Origin: an uncultured Pelagibacteraceae bacterium
GTDB lineage: Bacteria; Pseudomonadota; Alphaproteobacteria; Pelagibacterales; Pelagibacteraceae
Assembly: GCA_902605605.1 (NCBI GenBank)
Contig: CACLDI010000010.1
Location: 1-34,368, forward strand
Direction: 5' to 3'
Length of the DNA: 34,368 bases
Shown here: positions 1 to 8,548 of the stretch, in pieces
How positions within the stretch are numbered: the stretch's first letter is position 1
How the letters are laid out: every line of letters starts with the position of its first letter
Translations under genes and position numbers: made by a program
The notes under the pieces: model-generated
The model's input: the letters and a program-made list of their open reading frames with translations, nothing else
Databases searched by the model: none
What the model was told of the DNA's origin: nothing

Positions 1-2550
1 AATTTCTACCATTACTTCATCAGATGGATTAATTCCTTTTTCAATATCAATAATACTTATTAATTCTGAACCTATCAAATTTAGATTTTTTCTATTAACT
101 TCATTTATAAATTGTAAAGGTAAAACACCCATTCCAATTAGATTTGATCTATGAATTCTTTCAAAACTTTCAGCTAATACTGCTTTAACTCCTAATAATT
201 TTGTTCCTTTAGCAGCCCAATCTCTTGAAGAACCAGTTCCATATTCTTTACCACCTATTACAATTAAATCAGTACCTCTTTTTTTGTATTCCTCTACCGC
301 ATCATAAACAGATAAAACTTTTCCTTCAGGATACAATTTTGTAAATCCACCTTCAGTTCCTGGAGCCATTTCATTTCTTATTCTGATATTAGCAAAAGTT
401 CCTCTCATCATTACTTCGTGGTTTCCTCTTCTTGATCCATATGAATTATAGTCTTTTGGTAAAATCTGATGCTCCATGAAGTACTCACCTGTTGGACTAT
501 CTTTTTGAATGCTCCCTGCTGGAGAAATGTGATCTGTTGTAACCATATCACCTAATATCAACAAAGGTCTTGCATCTTTTATTTCTTTAAATCCCTCTGG
601 CTCGTCTGGCAAAGAGTCAAAAAACGGTGGTTTTTTTACATACGTTGAGCCTTTGTCCCAATTGTAAATACTGCTATGATCAGTTTTAATTTTTTGCCAT
701 TGACTTGGTCCTTCTGAAACATTTGAATATCTGTTAATAAACATCTCAGCATTTAAAGATTGTTTTAAAGTATTTTCAATTTCATCATTTGAAGGCCATA
801 TATCTTTTAAATAAATGTCATTACCATCTTTATCCTTTCCTAAAGAGTCTTTGTATAAATCAAACTCCATGTAACCAGCTAAAGCATAGGCAACAACTAA
901 AGGTGGTGATGCTAAATAATTAGCCTTTATATGAGGGGAAATTCTTCCTTCAAAATTTCTATTACCTGATAAAACTGAGACTGCATAAATATTTTCTTTT
1001 TGAATAGCCTCAACAATATTATCTGCTAATGGACCTGAATTACCAATACAAGTAGTGCATCCATAACCTACTAAATTAAAGCCTAATTTATCTAGATAAG
1101 TATTTAGTCCAGCTTTAGCCAAGTAATCTGTAACGACCTGGGACCCTGGTGCCAATGAAGTTTTAACCCATGGCTTAACCTCCAATCCAAACTCAACTGC
1201 TTTTTTAGCTAACAAACCTGCTCCAATTAAAACATTTGGGTTTGAAGTATTTGTACAAGAAGTTATTGCTGCAATAAGTATAGAGCCATCTTTTATTTCA
1301 AAATCAGAATTTAAAACCTTTGCAACTGATTTTTCTTTTTTATTTGTTGCTTCCCCCAATACTTTTTTAAATGACGTTGGCGCATCTGTTAATAAAACTT
1401 TATCTTGTGGTCTTTTAGGACCTGAGATAGTGGGTACAATTAAAGACATATCTAATGTAAGTGTATCTGTAAAAATAATATCGTTACTTGCCCATAGTCC
1501 CTGTTCTTTTGCATACTTCTCGACAATATCGACTGTGTGCTGATCTCTTCCTGAAAATTTTAAATATTTTAAAGTTTCATCATCTATAGGAAAAAAACCA
1601 CAAGTTGCTCCATATTCAGGAGCCATATTTGCTATAGTTGCTCTGTCAGCAAGAGTTAAATTTTTTAAACCTTCACCATAAAATTCAACAAATTTTCCTA
1701 CAACCCCTTTGTCTCTTAACATCTTAACAACTGTTAAAACTAAGTCTGTTGCAGTAGTTCCTTCAGGCATTTTATTTTTAATTTCAAATCCTATAACTTC
1801 TGGAATTAACATTGATATAGGTTGGCCTAGCATTCCAGCCTCCGCTTCAATACCTCCAACACCCCAACCTAAAACTGATAATCCGTTAACCATAGTTGTA
1901 TGACTATCAGTACCAACTAAAGTGTCAGGAAAAAGATAATTTTCACCTTTAAATTCCTCTGACCAAACTACTTTAGATAAATATTCTAAGTTTACTTGGT
2001 GACAAATTCCAGTTCCAGGAGGTACTATTCTAAAATTATTAAAAGCTTGTTGTCCCCACTTTAAAAATGAATACCTTTCTGCATTTCTTTTAAATTCGAT
2101 ATCAACGTTTTTTTCAAAAGAGTCTGCTTTCGCAGATTGATCAACTTGAACTGAGTGATCAATTACAAGATCAACTGAAGATAATGGATTAATTGTGTTG
2201 GGATCTTTATTTTTATCTTTAACTGCTTCTCTCATTGCAGCCAAGTCTGCGACTGCTGGAATTCCAGTGTAATCCTGAAGTAAAACTCTTGCAGGTCTAT
2301 AAGCAATTTCCGTATTTGATTTTTTTGTTTTTAACCAATTTTTAATAGAATCTATTTGATTTTTATTTACTGATAAATCATCCTCATACCTAAGTAGATT
2401 CTCCAAGAGAACTTTTAAAGATTTTGGAAGCTTTGATATACCCTTTAGACCATTTTTTTCAGCCACCATTAAAGAATAATATTTGTAGTTTTTATTATTT
2501 ATTGAAATTTTTTTGAGTGAATTATATGAATTTTTGTTTCCTGGGGTCAT
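1..2550 (-). CDS. acnA: Aconitate hydratase AcnA, 3' end cut by window edge
   Basis: This is a cytosolic [4Fe-4S] aconitase that interconverts citrate and isocitrate in the TCA cycle. I translated it by hand: 850 codons are open from the ATG at 2548-2550 to the left edge, with no stop. AcnA/IRP-type proteins are about 890 residues, so roughly the last 40 are missing. The three cluster ligands are visible: Cys432 in the TSCTNTSNP motif, and Cys498 and Cys501 in GCTTCIG. Other family signatures are GTDSHTTMVNGLSVLGWGVG and, in the swivel domain, GGKEYGTGSSRDWAAKGT. The ATG lies one base after the stop of the LysE-family gene and has no clear Shine-Dalgarno sequence, so translation is probably coupled to that gene. 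The product call is firm; the exact start is slightly less so. Confidence 0.97.
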   Translation of the reverse strand, partial: MTPGNKNSYNSLKKISINNKNYKYYSLMVAEKNGLKGISKLPKSLKVLLENLLRYEDDLSVNKNQIDSIKNWLKTKKSNTEIAYRPARVLLQDYTGIPAVADLAAMREAVKDKNKDPNTINPLSSVDLVIDHSVQVDQSAKADSFEKNVDIEFKRNAERYSFLKWGQQAFNNFRIVPPGTGICHQVNLEYLSKVVWSEEFKGENYLFPDTLVGTDSHTTMVNGLSVLGWGVGGIEAEAGMLGQPISMLIPEVIGFEIKNKMPEGTTATDLVLTVVKMLRDKGVVGKFVEFYGEGLKNLTLADRATIANMAPEYGATCGFFPIDDETLKYLKFSGRDQHTVDIVEKYAKEQGLWASNDIIFTDTLTLDMSLIVPTISGPKRPQDKVLLTDAPTSFKKVLGEATNKKEKSVAKVLNSDFEIKDGSILIAAITSCTNTSNPNVLIGAGLLAKKAVEFGLEVKPWVKTSLAPGSQVVTDYLAKAGLNTYLDKLGFNLVGYGCTTCIGNSGPLADNIVEAIQKENIYAVSVLSGNRNFEGRISPHIKANYLASPPLVVAYALAGYMEFDLYKDSLGKDKDGNDIYLKDIWPSNDEIENTLKQSLNAEMFINRYSNVSEGPSQWQKIKTDHSSIYNWDKGSTYVKKPPFFDSLPDEPEGFKEIKDARPLLILGDMVTTDHISPAGSIQKDSPTGEYFMEHQILPKDYNSYGSRRGNHEVMMRGTFANIRIRNEMAPGTEGGFTKLYPEGKVLSVYDAVEEYKKRGTDLIVIGGKEYGTGSSRDWAAKGTKLLGVKAVLAESFERIHRSNLIGMGVLPLQFINEVNRKNLNLIGSELISIIDIEKGINPSDEVMVEI

Positions 2551-2551
2551 G

Positions 2552-3145
2552 TTATAAATAAAAAGTTATTATGCTTATTAAAAGAATCAGTGACATAACA
2601 TAATTAAAATAATTAATATATTTCTGATTTGTCGCAAATTTCCTTATGAATTTGCCCATAAATGTCCAAAGGGTGATACTGGTTACTGAAACGATTAAAG
2701 CTAAAATAATAATTTGAGTCGTAAAATTTACAAAATTTTCACCTGGATTTAGATAAGTAGAAACAACAATTACTGATGCAATTACTCCCTTTGGATTTAA
2801 AAATTGAAAAACAAAAGTGTTAATAAATTTTACGGGATTTTTGTCTTTATTTTCTACATTAGTAGATTTTGAAAATGAAATTTTATAAGCCAAATAAATT
2901 AAAAATAACGTTCCTAAATATTTTAATATTTCTTGAATTAATGGATAAAGCTTAAATATGTTTATCAACCCTAAGGCAACACATAACAAAAGAAAAGGAA
3001 ATCCTAAAGTAACACCGATTATGAGTGGGATTGTTTTTTTTATTCCAAAATTAAATCCTGAGTAAAACGCTATAAAGTTATTTGGTCCAGGAGTAAACGC
3101 AGCTACAATTCCAAATAGAGTGATAGATAAAATTTCTGGGTGCAT
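2552..3145 (-). CDS. LysE/RhtB-family amino acid exporter
   Basis: A 197-residue inner-membrane protein of the LysE/RhtB/CadD exporter superfamily, which usually exports amino acids such as lysine, homoserine or threonine. The N-terminal segment contains the typical FTPGPNNF signature in the first membrane span (about residues 16-23). Further hydrophobic segments lie near 38-60, 68-90, 120-150 and 175-196. Length is normal for the family (about 200). It sits 3 bases after the csaA-like gene and 1 base before acnA, so the three genes probably form one minus-strand transcript. The substrate cannot be read from the sequence. Confidence 0.88.
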   Translation of the reverse strand: MHPEILSITLFGIVAAFTPGPNNFIAFYSGFNFGIKKTIPLIIGVTLGFPFLLLCVALGLINIFKLYPLIQEILKYLGTLFLIYLAYKISFSKSTNVENKDKNPVKFINTFVFQFLNPKGVIASVIVVSTYLNPGENFVNFTTQIIILALIVSVTSITLWTFMGKFIRKFATNQKYINYFNYVMSLILLISIITFYL

Positions 3146-3148
3146 TTT

Positions 3149-3490
3149 TTATGCTATAGGAAGTCCATTCTCAGATTTTTGAGATGGGTGGACTAATATT
3201 ACTTTTCCTTCTTTATCAATTGATCCAAGAATAAGAACTTGAGAAACTACTCCAGCAATATTTTTTTCTGGGAAATTGCAAACTCCTATAACTTGTTTTC
3301 CTTTTAAATTTTCTTCATTATAATAATGAGTTATTTGAGCTGAAGATTGTTTAATTCCAATCTTGTCACCAAAATCTACTTTGACAACTAGTGAAGGTTT
3401 TCTTGCTTTTTCATTTTTTTCAACTGAAATTACTGTTCCAACCCTAATGTCAACTTTATCAAAAATATCGTAGGTTATTTGTTCTTTCAT
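3149..3490 (-). CDS. csaA: CsaA/YgjH-type tRNA-binding domain protein
   Basis: A 113-residue protein made almost entirely of one EMAP-II/ARC1-type OB-fold tRNA-binding domain, as in Bacillus CsaA and E. coli YgjH. Supporting segments are FDKVDIRVGTVISVEKN near the N-terminus, the QSSAQITHYY strand, and LKGKQVIGVCNFPEKNIAG followed by SQVLILGS. Family members are dimers described as tRNA-binding or chaperone-like; the cellular role is not settled. It is the first gene of the minus-strand csaA-lysE-acnA run and is divergent from the M20 gene across a 27-base gap. Confidence 0.9.
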   Translation of the reverse strand: MKEQITYDIFDKVDIRVGTVISVEKNEKARKPSLVVKVDFGDKIGIKQSSAQITHYYNEENLKGKQVIGVCNFPEKNIAGVVSQVLILGSIDKEGKVILVHPSQKSENGLPIA

Positions 3491-3506
3491 ATAATTAATA
3501 TATAAT
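3479..3506 (+). promoter_or_regulatory. Candidate sigma-70 promoter for the M20 gene
   Basis: TTGTTC (3479-3484), 16-base spacer, then a perfect TATAAT (3501-3506). The -10 element ends 11 bases before the ATG at 3518, so the predicted leader is only about five bases. The -35 match is 3 of 6 and lies inside the 5' end of the divergent csaA-like gene. Confidence 0.45.
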
Positions 3507-3517
3507 GAAACCTAAAT

Positions 3518-4708
3518 ATGAGTACAGAAAATAATTTAGATGTTTTGTTTGATAACTCAGTAAAGATTTTAACTGACCTAATAGCCTTTAAAACAATTTC
3601 AGGGGAAGACAACAATTCTCTAATTGATTATTGTGATAATATATTAAAAAAACTTGGTGCCACTTCTTTTAGGACTTTTGATGAAGATAAAAAAAGAGTT
3701 AATTTGTTTGCAACAATTAAATCTAAAAAACCCAGCAATAAAAAGCCTATAATTTTATCTGGACATACAGATGTTGTACCCGTGTCTAAAGGTTGGTCTA
3801 CAGATCCGTTTAAGGCAACAATTAAAGGAGACAAACTTTATGGAAGAGGGTCATGTGATATGAAGGGCTTTATTGCGTGCACATTAGCTTTTGCACCAAT
3901 TTATTCAAAATCTAATCTCGATAGAGATATTCATTTTTCTTTCACTTTTGATGAAGAAACAGCATGCCAAGGAGCCCCTATTCTCATAAAGGAATTAAAA
4001 AAAAGAGAAATTAAAGATGGAATTTGTATTGTTGGTGAACCTACAAATATGAAAATTATTGATGCTCACAAAGGATGTTACGAATACACAACTTATTTTA
4101 AAGGTTTAGCAGGTCATAGTTCAGCACCACATAAGGGTGTGAGTGCTGTTGAATACGCTTCAAGATATGTAAACAAATTGATTGAACTAAGAAATGTCCT
4201 CAAAGATAGAGCTCCAAAAGATTCTATATTCGATCCTCCTCATTCAACTCTTTCAATAGGAGGAATTTTTGGAGGAATTGCTCACAACGTGATTGCAGAT
4301 AAATGCCATGTCAATTGGGAAACAAGACCAGTGGTTAAAGAAGATGCAATATTTTTAAATCAAGAATTAGATAAATATGCAAATGAAGTTTTGATACCAG
4401 AAATGAAAAAAGTTTTTTCTAGCTCCTCTATTGAAAAAAAAGTTATTGGAGAAATAATTGGATTTGATCGCAAAGATAAATCTGATGCTTGTGAATTAAT
4501 TTCAAGTTTAACAGGTGATAACTCTAGACAAGTTGTATCTTTTGGAACTGAGGCAGGTTTGTTTCAAGAAATAGGAATAAGTACAGTTGTTTGTGGCCCA
4601 GGTTCTATCGAACAAGCCCACAAAATTGATGAATTTATAATATTAGATGAATTGAAAAAGTGTTTAAAACTACTTGAAGGAATTAAAGAAAAATCTTCTT
4701 TAAATTAA
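3518..4708 (+). CDS. argE: Acetylornithine deacetylase-type M20 metallohydrolase
   Basis: A 396-residue cytosolic di-zinc deacylase of the M20 ArgE/DapE family, most likely converting N-acetylornithine to ornithine plus acetate. The metal and catalytic residues are all visible: His83 and Asp85 in SGHTDVVPV, Asp114 in GRGSCDMKGF, the Glu146/Glu147 pair in TFDEETACQGAP, Glu174 in VGEPTNMKIIDAHKG, and His368 in IEQAHKIDEF. The dimerisation lid starts near residue 190 (KGLAGHSSAPHKGVSAVEYA). Length fits ArgE. Its stop codon shares bases with the stop of the convergent aldehyde dehydrogenase (4705-4708). A related M20 deacylase with another acyl-amino-acid substrate cannot be excluded. Confidence 0.87.
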   Translation: MSTENNLDVLFDNSVKILTDLIAFKTISGEDNNSLIDYCDNILKKLGATSFRTFDEDKKRVNLFATIKSKKPSNKKPIILSGHTDVVPVSKGWSTDPFKATIKGDKLYGRGSCDMKGFIACTLAFAPIYSKSNLDRDIHFSFTFDEETACQGAPILIKELKKREIKDGICIVGEPTNMKIIDAHKGCYEYTTYFKGLAGHSSAPHKGVSAVEYASRYVNKLIELRNVLKDRAPKDSIFDPPHSTLSIGGIFGGIAHNVIADKCHVNWETRPVVKEDAIFLNQELDKYANEVLIPEMKKVFSSSSIEKKVIGEIIGFDRKDKSDACELISSLTGDNSRQVVSFGTEAGLFQEIGISTVVCGPGSIEQAHKIDEFIILDELKKCLKLLEGIKEKSSLN

Positions 4709-6138
4709 CTCCACCCACCTACTGATTTTACTTCCAAGAATTCTAATAAACCTTCTTTACCTGCTTCTCTTCCAATACCAGAATGCTTAAATCCACCAAA
4801 GGGAGCATCTACTGCAATACCGGCACCATTTACATCAACCATTCCAGATCTTAGTTTTCTAGCAAGTCTTCTTATTTTTTCAGGGTCTTTACTTTGAATA
4901 TAATTTGTTAAACCATAATCAGTATCATTAGCAATTTCTATTGCTTCTTCCTCAGTTTCAAATGGTATTACTGATAAAACTGGACCAAATATTTCTGTTC
5001 GAGCAATTTCCATTTGATTATTAACATCTGCAAATACAGTCGGTTTTACATAATAACCGTTATCCATGCCGTCTGGTTTTCCTGGCCCACCAGCAACTAA
5101 TTTTGCACCTTCATCTATTCCTTTTTGAATTAAAGTTTGAATCTTATTAAATTGTGTTTCAGAAATTACAGGGCCTATATGTTCACCTTCTTTTTTTGGA
5201 TCATCCACTTTAAATTCATTTGTGTATTTTTTTAGTCTTTCTATTGCTTCACCATACATGGATTTTTCAACCAACATTCTTGTTGGAGCATTGCAAGATT
5301 GACCTGAGTTTCTAAAGCATCTTAAAGCACCTCTTTCAATGGCCCCTGGATCTGCATCTTTAAAGATAATATTTGCTCCCTTGCCACCTAATTCTAAACT
5401 AACTCTTTTAAAATCTTTTGCTGCATTTTGGGATATTAATGCACCTGCTCTAGTTGATCCTGTAAATGAGATCATATTTACATCTGGATGACTTGTTAAA
5501 GCATCTCCAGTTGTGGCTCCATCACCGTTTACTAAATTAAAGACCCCTTTTGGAAATTTTGCTTCATCAATTAGTTCTGCAAGTATCATGGCTGAAAGCG
5601 GTGCTAATTCTGACGGTTTTAAAATCATAGTACAGCCAGATGCTAAAGCTGGAATTACTTTTAAAGTGACCTGGTTCATTGGCCAGTTCCAGGGAGTAAT
5701 TAACGCACAAACTCCTTTTGGCTCATATATTAATCTTTGATTTTTCGCATGCTCACCTAATGGCTTTTCAAATTCAAATTCTTTTAAATACCTTATAAAA
5801 GATTTTGTATGACTTGCGCCAGTTCCAGTTTGAAGTTTTGATGCAAAATCCTTAGGTGCTCCCATTTCTTGAATAATGGCATCGGTTATATCGTTCCATC
5901 TTTTCTTATATAAGGTGTAAAATGTTTCCAATAGAGCAATTCTGTCCTCTCTTGTTGAATATCCCCAAGTTTTGAATGCATCTTTCGCAGAGAGCACTGC
6001 ATCATTAACATCATCTTTACTTCCAAGTGAAATTACTGCGCAAGCTTTTTCTGTGGCTGGATTAATTACTTCAATATCGCTCGGTTTTTTTGGAGCAACC
6101 CACGAACCGTTTATATAAAAATTTCTTTTTTCTAACAT
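4705..6138 (-). CDS. NAD(P)-dependent aldehyde dehydrogenase
   Basis: A 477-residue aldehyde dehydrogenase superfamily enzyme. The catalytic set is intact: Asn151 in ITPWNWP, cofactor-binding Lys174 in ILKPSE, general base Glu249 in SLELGGKG, and nucleophile Cys282 in NSGQSCNAPTR. It lies 20 bases downstream of the ureohydrolase on the same strand. This suggests oxidation of an aminoaldehyde, for example 4-guanidinobutyraldehyde or 4-aminobutyraldehyde, from polyamine or arginine breakdown, but the substrate is inferred only from context. It converges on the M20 gene with a 4-base overlap and has no terminator of its own. Confidence 0.92.
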   Translation of the reverse strand: MLEKRNFYINGSWVAPKKPSDIEVINPATEKACAVISLGSKDDVNDAVLSAKDAFKTWGYSTREDRIALLETFYTLYKKRWNDITDAIIQEMGAPKDFASKLQTGTGASHTKSFIRYLKEFEFEKPLGEHAKNQRLIYEPKGVCALITPWNWPMNQVTLKVIPALASGCTMILKPSELAPLSAMILAELIDEAKFPKGVFNLVNGDGATTGDALTSHPDVNMISFTGSTRAGALISQNAAKDFKRVSLELGGKGANIIFKDADPGAIERGALRCFRNSGQSCNAPTRMLVEKSMYGEAIERLKKYTNEFKVDDPKKEGEHIGPVISETQFNKIQTLIQKGIDEGAKLVAGGPGKPDGMDNGYYVKPTVFADVNNQMEIARTEIFGPVLSVIPFETEEEAIEIANDTDYGLTNYIQSKDPEKIRRLARKLRSGMVDVNGAGIAVDAPFGGFKHSGIGREAGKEGLLEFLEVKSVGGWS

Positions 6139-6158
6139 TTGAGAAAACTATCCTCTCT

Positions 6159-7118
6159 TTATGTTTTTGCAAACAAATTAGTTAATTCATACACTATTGT
6201 TGCTGCAGCCAGCGAAGTAACTTCTGCATGGTCGTAAGCTGGAGAAACCTCCACAACATCAGCTGACACAAGATTCAAACCTGATAAGCCTCTTAAAACA
6301 TTTACCATCTCTCTAGTTGTCATTCCTGCAATTTCAGGTGTACCTGTTCCAGGAGCAAAAGCAGGATCTAGCACATCAATATCAATTGAAAGGTATAATG
6401 GATTGTCTCCAACTCTTTTTCTAATTCTTTCTGCTATTTTATCTGTCCCTTCAGTTTGAAATTCATCACAATGAATTATTTTAAAACCAAAACTTTCATC
6501 ATTTTTTATATCGTCTCTGCTATAGAGGGGTCCTCGAATACCGACATGCATTGAAGCGTCATCTAAAAACAATCCTTCCTCTCTAGCTCTTCTAAAAGGA
6601 GTGCCATGAGTATAAGGTGCCCCAAAGTATGTATCCCATGTATCTAAGTGAGCATCAAAATGTACTAAAGAGACTGGGCCATTATTTTTTTTATTTATTG
6701 CTCTTAACAAAGGAACAGCAATTGTGTGGTCACCGCCTAAACTGATAATACCACCTACTTTTTTTAATAAATCTGTAGCTCCTACTTCTATTTGCTTGAT
6801 GGCTTCATCAATACTAAATGGATTACAAGCTATATCACCTGCGTCAGCCACCTGTTGAATTTTAAAGGGCTCAACATCATAACTTGGATGATAATTTGTT
6901 CTTAAATGTCTTGAGGCTTGACGAATACTTTGTGGTCCAAATCTTGCTCCAGGTCTGTAACTTGTTCCCGCATCAAAGGGCACACCAACTATTGCTACAT
7001 CGCAGCTTTCAACATCTCTTAACTCAGGCAATCTAGCAAATGTAGACGGGCCAGCATATCTTGGAACTTTTGTGCCACTTACTGGCTGAATTGGATTTTT
7101 ATTTTTTTCTTTTTTCAT
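6159..7118 (-). CDS. speB: Agmatinase/guanidinobutyrase-type ureohydrolase
   Basis: A 319-residue arginase/agmatinase-family Mn enzyme that releases urea from a guanidino compound. All six Mn ligands are visible: His131 (GGDHTIAVPLLRA), Asp155, His157 and Asp159 (HFDAHLDTWD), and Asp246 and Asp248 (SIDIDVLDPAFAPGTGTPE). Length matches agmatinases and guanidinobutyrases. Sequence alone does not separate agmatine, guanidinobutyrate and guanidinopropionate as substrates. The following aldehyde dehydrogenase and the pot uptake genes farther right support polyamine or guanidine use. It is divergent from the HExxH gene across 54 bases. Confidence 0.88.
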   Translation of the reverse strand: MKKEKNKNPIQPVSGTKVPRYAGPSTFARLPELRDVESCDVAIVGVPFDAGTSYRPGARFGPQSIRQASRHLRTNYHPSYDVEPFKIQQVADAGDIACNPFSIDEAIKQIEVGATDLLKKVGGIISLGGDHTIAVPLLRAINKKNNGPVSLVHFDAHLDTWDTYFGAPYTHGTPFRRAREEGLFLDDASMHVGIRGPLYSRDDIKNDESFGFKIIHCDEFQTEGTDKIAERIRKRVGDNPLYLSIDIDVLDPAFAPGTGTPEIAGMTTREMVNVLRGLSGLNLVSADVVEVSPAYDHAEVTSLAAATIVYELTNLFAKT

Positions 7119-7160
7119 TTTATTTTAAAACTAAGTAAATATTATCTAGCTTTATTCGTC

Positions 7161-7166
7161 TATAAT
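7161..7166 (+). promoter_or_regulatory. Perfect -10 element 6 bases before a start codon
   Basis: TATAAT at 7161-7166 lies six bases before the ATG at 7173. Transcription would be expected to begin about at the A of the ATG, giving a leaderless mRNA. No good -35 element and no Shine-Dalgarno sequence are visible, so this is only a candidate. Confidence 0.35.
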
Positions 7167-7172
7167 AATCTA

Positions 7173-7904
7173 ATGAAATATATAATTTCTATAATACTAA
7201 TATTTAATATTTCACTAGTAAATGCGAATGAAATTTTTAATTTGTTAAAAATCCCTAATCTAGAAATCTATAATACGAATAGTTCAAATGGATTAAGATA
7301 TTTATATGCTGAGAAAAACTTTAAAATAGGATTAAAAAAAAATATTTATTGCGATAGGTCAAAAAAAAATAATTTAGATAAAAAATATCCAGTTATTGAG
7401 AAAAATTTAGATAAATATAATGCAGATTTTTTAATTAAGAATAATCTCAAATTCATTATTTTGTGTGAAAATCTTAGTGTTTCATCAATTAATACAGGAG
7501 GAGTGCCAAACATTCTTAAAAGGTCATTAATATTAGATATTAACTTCAATCAAAAATACTTTGAAAGAATGATCCACCATGAATTCTTCCATATGATACA
7601 AGCAAAGCACAACATGATATTTGATGAAGCTTTATGGTCTAAATTTAATAAAGCGTCTTTTAAATATGCGGATTGTTCAACTTGTTCAGATCGTACTGAT
7701 CTTAGTGTCTATAAAAATACAGATGGATTTTTAACAGAATATTCAAAATCTATTCCTTCAGAGGATATGGCTGAAATTTTTTCCTTTCTTATGACCAATA
7801 AAGAATTAGTAGAAAAAAAAATTGAGAATGATTTAATTTTAAAAAATAAAGTCAAATATTTAAAAAAAAATTTAAAATTGATTGATAATAACTTCATATT
7901 TTAA
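7173..7904 (+). CDS. Exported HExxH zinc-metallopeptidase-like protein
   Basis: I do not recognise a named family. The 243-residue product starts with a typical signal peptide (about residues 1-18, ending LVNA). It carries a gluzincin-like HExxH motif at 136-140 (HHEFFH), preceded by a hydrophobic-polar helix. About 56 residues later comes SEDMAEIF (196-203), whose glutamates could be a third zinc ligand, as in ED(x)AE-type zincins. A CSTC cysteine pair lies at 168-171. The protein is lysine- and asparagine-rich and probably periplasmic. Its stop overlaps the start of the cyclophilin gene by one base (TAATG), so the two are likely cotranslated. Activity is inferred from the motif only. Confidence 0.72.
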   Translation: MKYIISIILIFNISLVNANEIFNLLKIPNLEIYNTNSSNGLRYLYAEKNFKIGLKKNIYCDRSKKNNLDKKYPVIEKNLDKYNADFLIKNNLKFIILCENLSVSSINTGGVPNILKRSLILDINFNQKYFERMIHHEFFHMIQAKHNMIFDEALWSKFNKASFKYADCSTCSDRTDLSVYKNTDGFLTEYSKSIPSEDMAEIFSFLMTNKELVEKKIENDLILKNKVKYLKKNLKLIDNNFIF

Positions 7905-8548
7905 TGATTAAAAAAATTAAATCATCATTATCAGAAAAAATATTATTTACCTTTCTAATTTCATTAGCAGTTTTTACTTTTGGTTCTTTTTATTTGATTA
8001 AAAATAAATGTTTATTTATTAAACAACTTGATTTAAATGAGCTTGAAATTAAAGATCCAAAAAATTTAGCTATCATGGATGTAGAATGTGGAAAAGTTGC
8101 AATTGAACTTTATCCTAAAATTTCACCCAAATCAGTTGAAAGATTTAAATATTTTGTTAATTCAGGTTTATATAATAATTCAGCATTTTATCGTGTTATA
8201 GAAAATACTTTGGTTCAAGCAGGTGATCTTGAGTTTGGTTATCATGATAAAATAAATTATTTTAAAATTGGAAGTGGTACGTCTAAGCTTGGTAAATTAA
8301 AATCAGAATTAAGTAATGATTACGAATTTAAAGCTGGAACTGTTGCTATGGCCAGGGGGAAATTTGATACTGAGGATAGTGAATTCTTTATTATCTTAAA
8401 AGATATTCCCTTATACCAGGGGGAATATACACCGGTTGGTAAAGTAGTGTTTGGTTTAGATGCTTTAAAAAAAATTAAAGTTGGTAATAAAACAGATTAT
8501 GTATTACGGCCTGATTATATTAAAGAATTTCAATTATTAGAAAACTAA
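7904..8548 (+). CDS. Membrane-anchored cyclophilin-type peptidyl-prolyl isomerase
   Basis: A 214-residue protein with one N-terminal membrane span (about residues 14-33) and a cyclophilin domain from about 55 to 210. The anchor implies a periplasmic domain. Key segments are KVAIELYPKISPKSVERF, FYRVI with the catalytic arginine at 97, LVQAGD, and TVAMAR. The usual SQFFI strand reads SEFFI (159-163), so the conserved glutamine is replaced by glutamate; some bacterial cyclophilins tolerate such changes, but activity could differ. It shares one base with the upstream metallopeptidase-like gene, suggesting a joint role in envelope protein handling. It overlaps the convergent fused beta-oxidation gene by 4 bases. 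Confidence 0.85.
   Translation: MIKKIKSSLSEKILFTFLISLAVFTFGSFYLIKNKCLFIKQLDLNELEIKDPKNLAIMDVECGKVAIELYPKISPKSVERFKYFVNSGLYNNSAFYRVIENTLVQAGDLEFGYHDKINYFKIGSGTSKLGKLKSELSNDYEFKAGTVAMARGKFDTEDSEFFIILKDIPLYQGEYTPVGKVVFGLDALKKIKVGNKTDYVLRPDYIKEFQLLEN

Noticed and set aside
1709..1903. Short plus-strand frame within aconitase
   Set aside because: Antisense shadow of the conserved aconitase core.
7801..7880. Long A-runs in the HExxH gene as phase-variable tracts
   Set aside because: Runs of 8-9 A are common across this AT-rich window and encode lysines in frame; no sign of a broken or switched frame.
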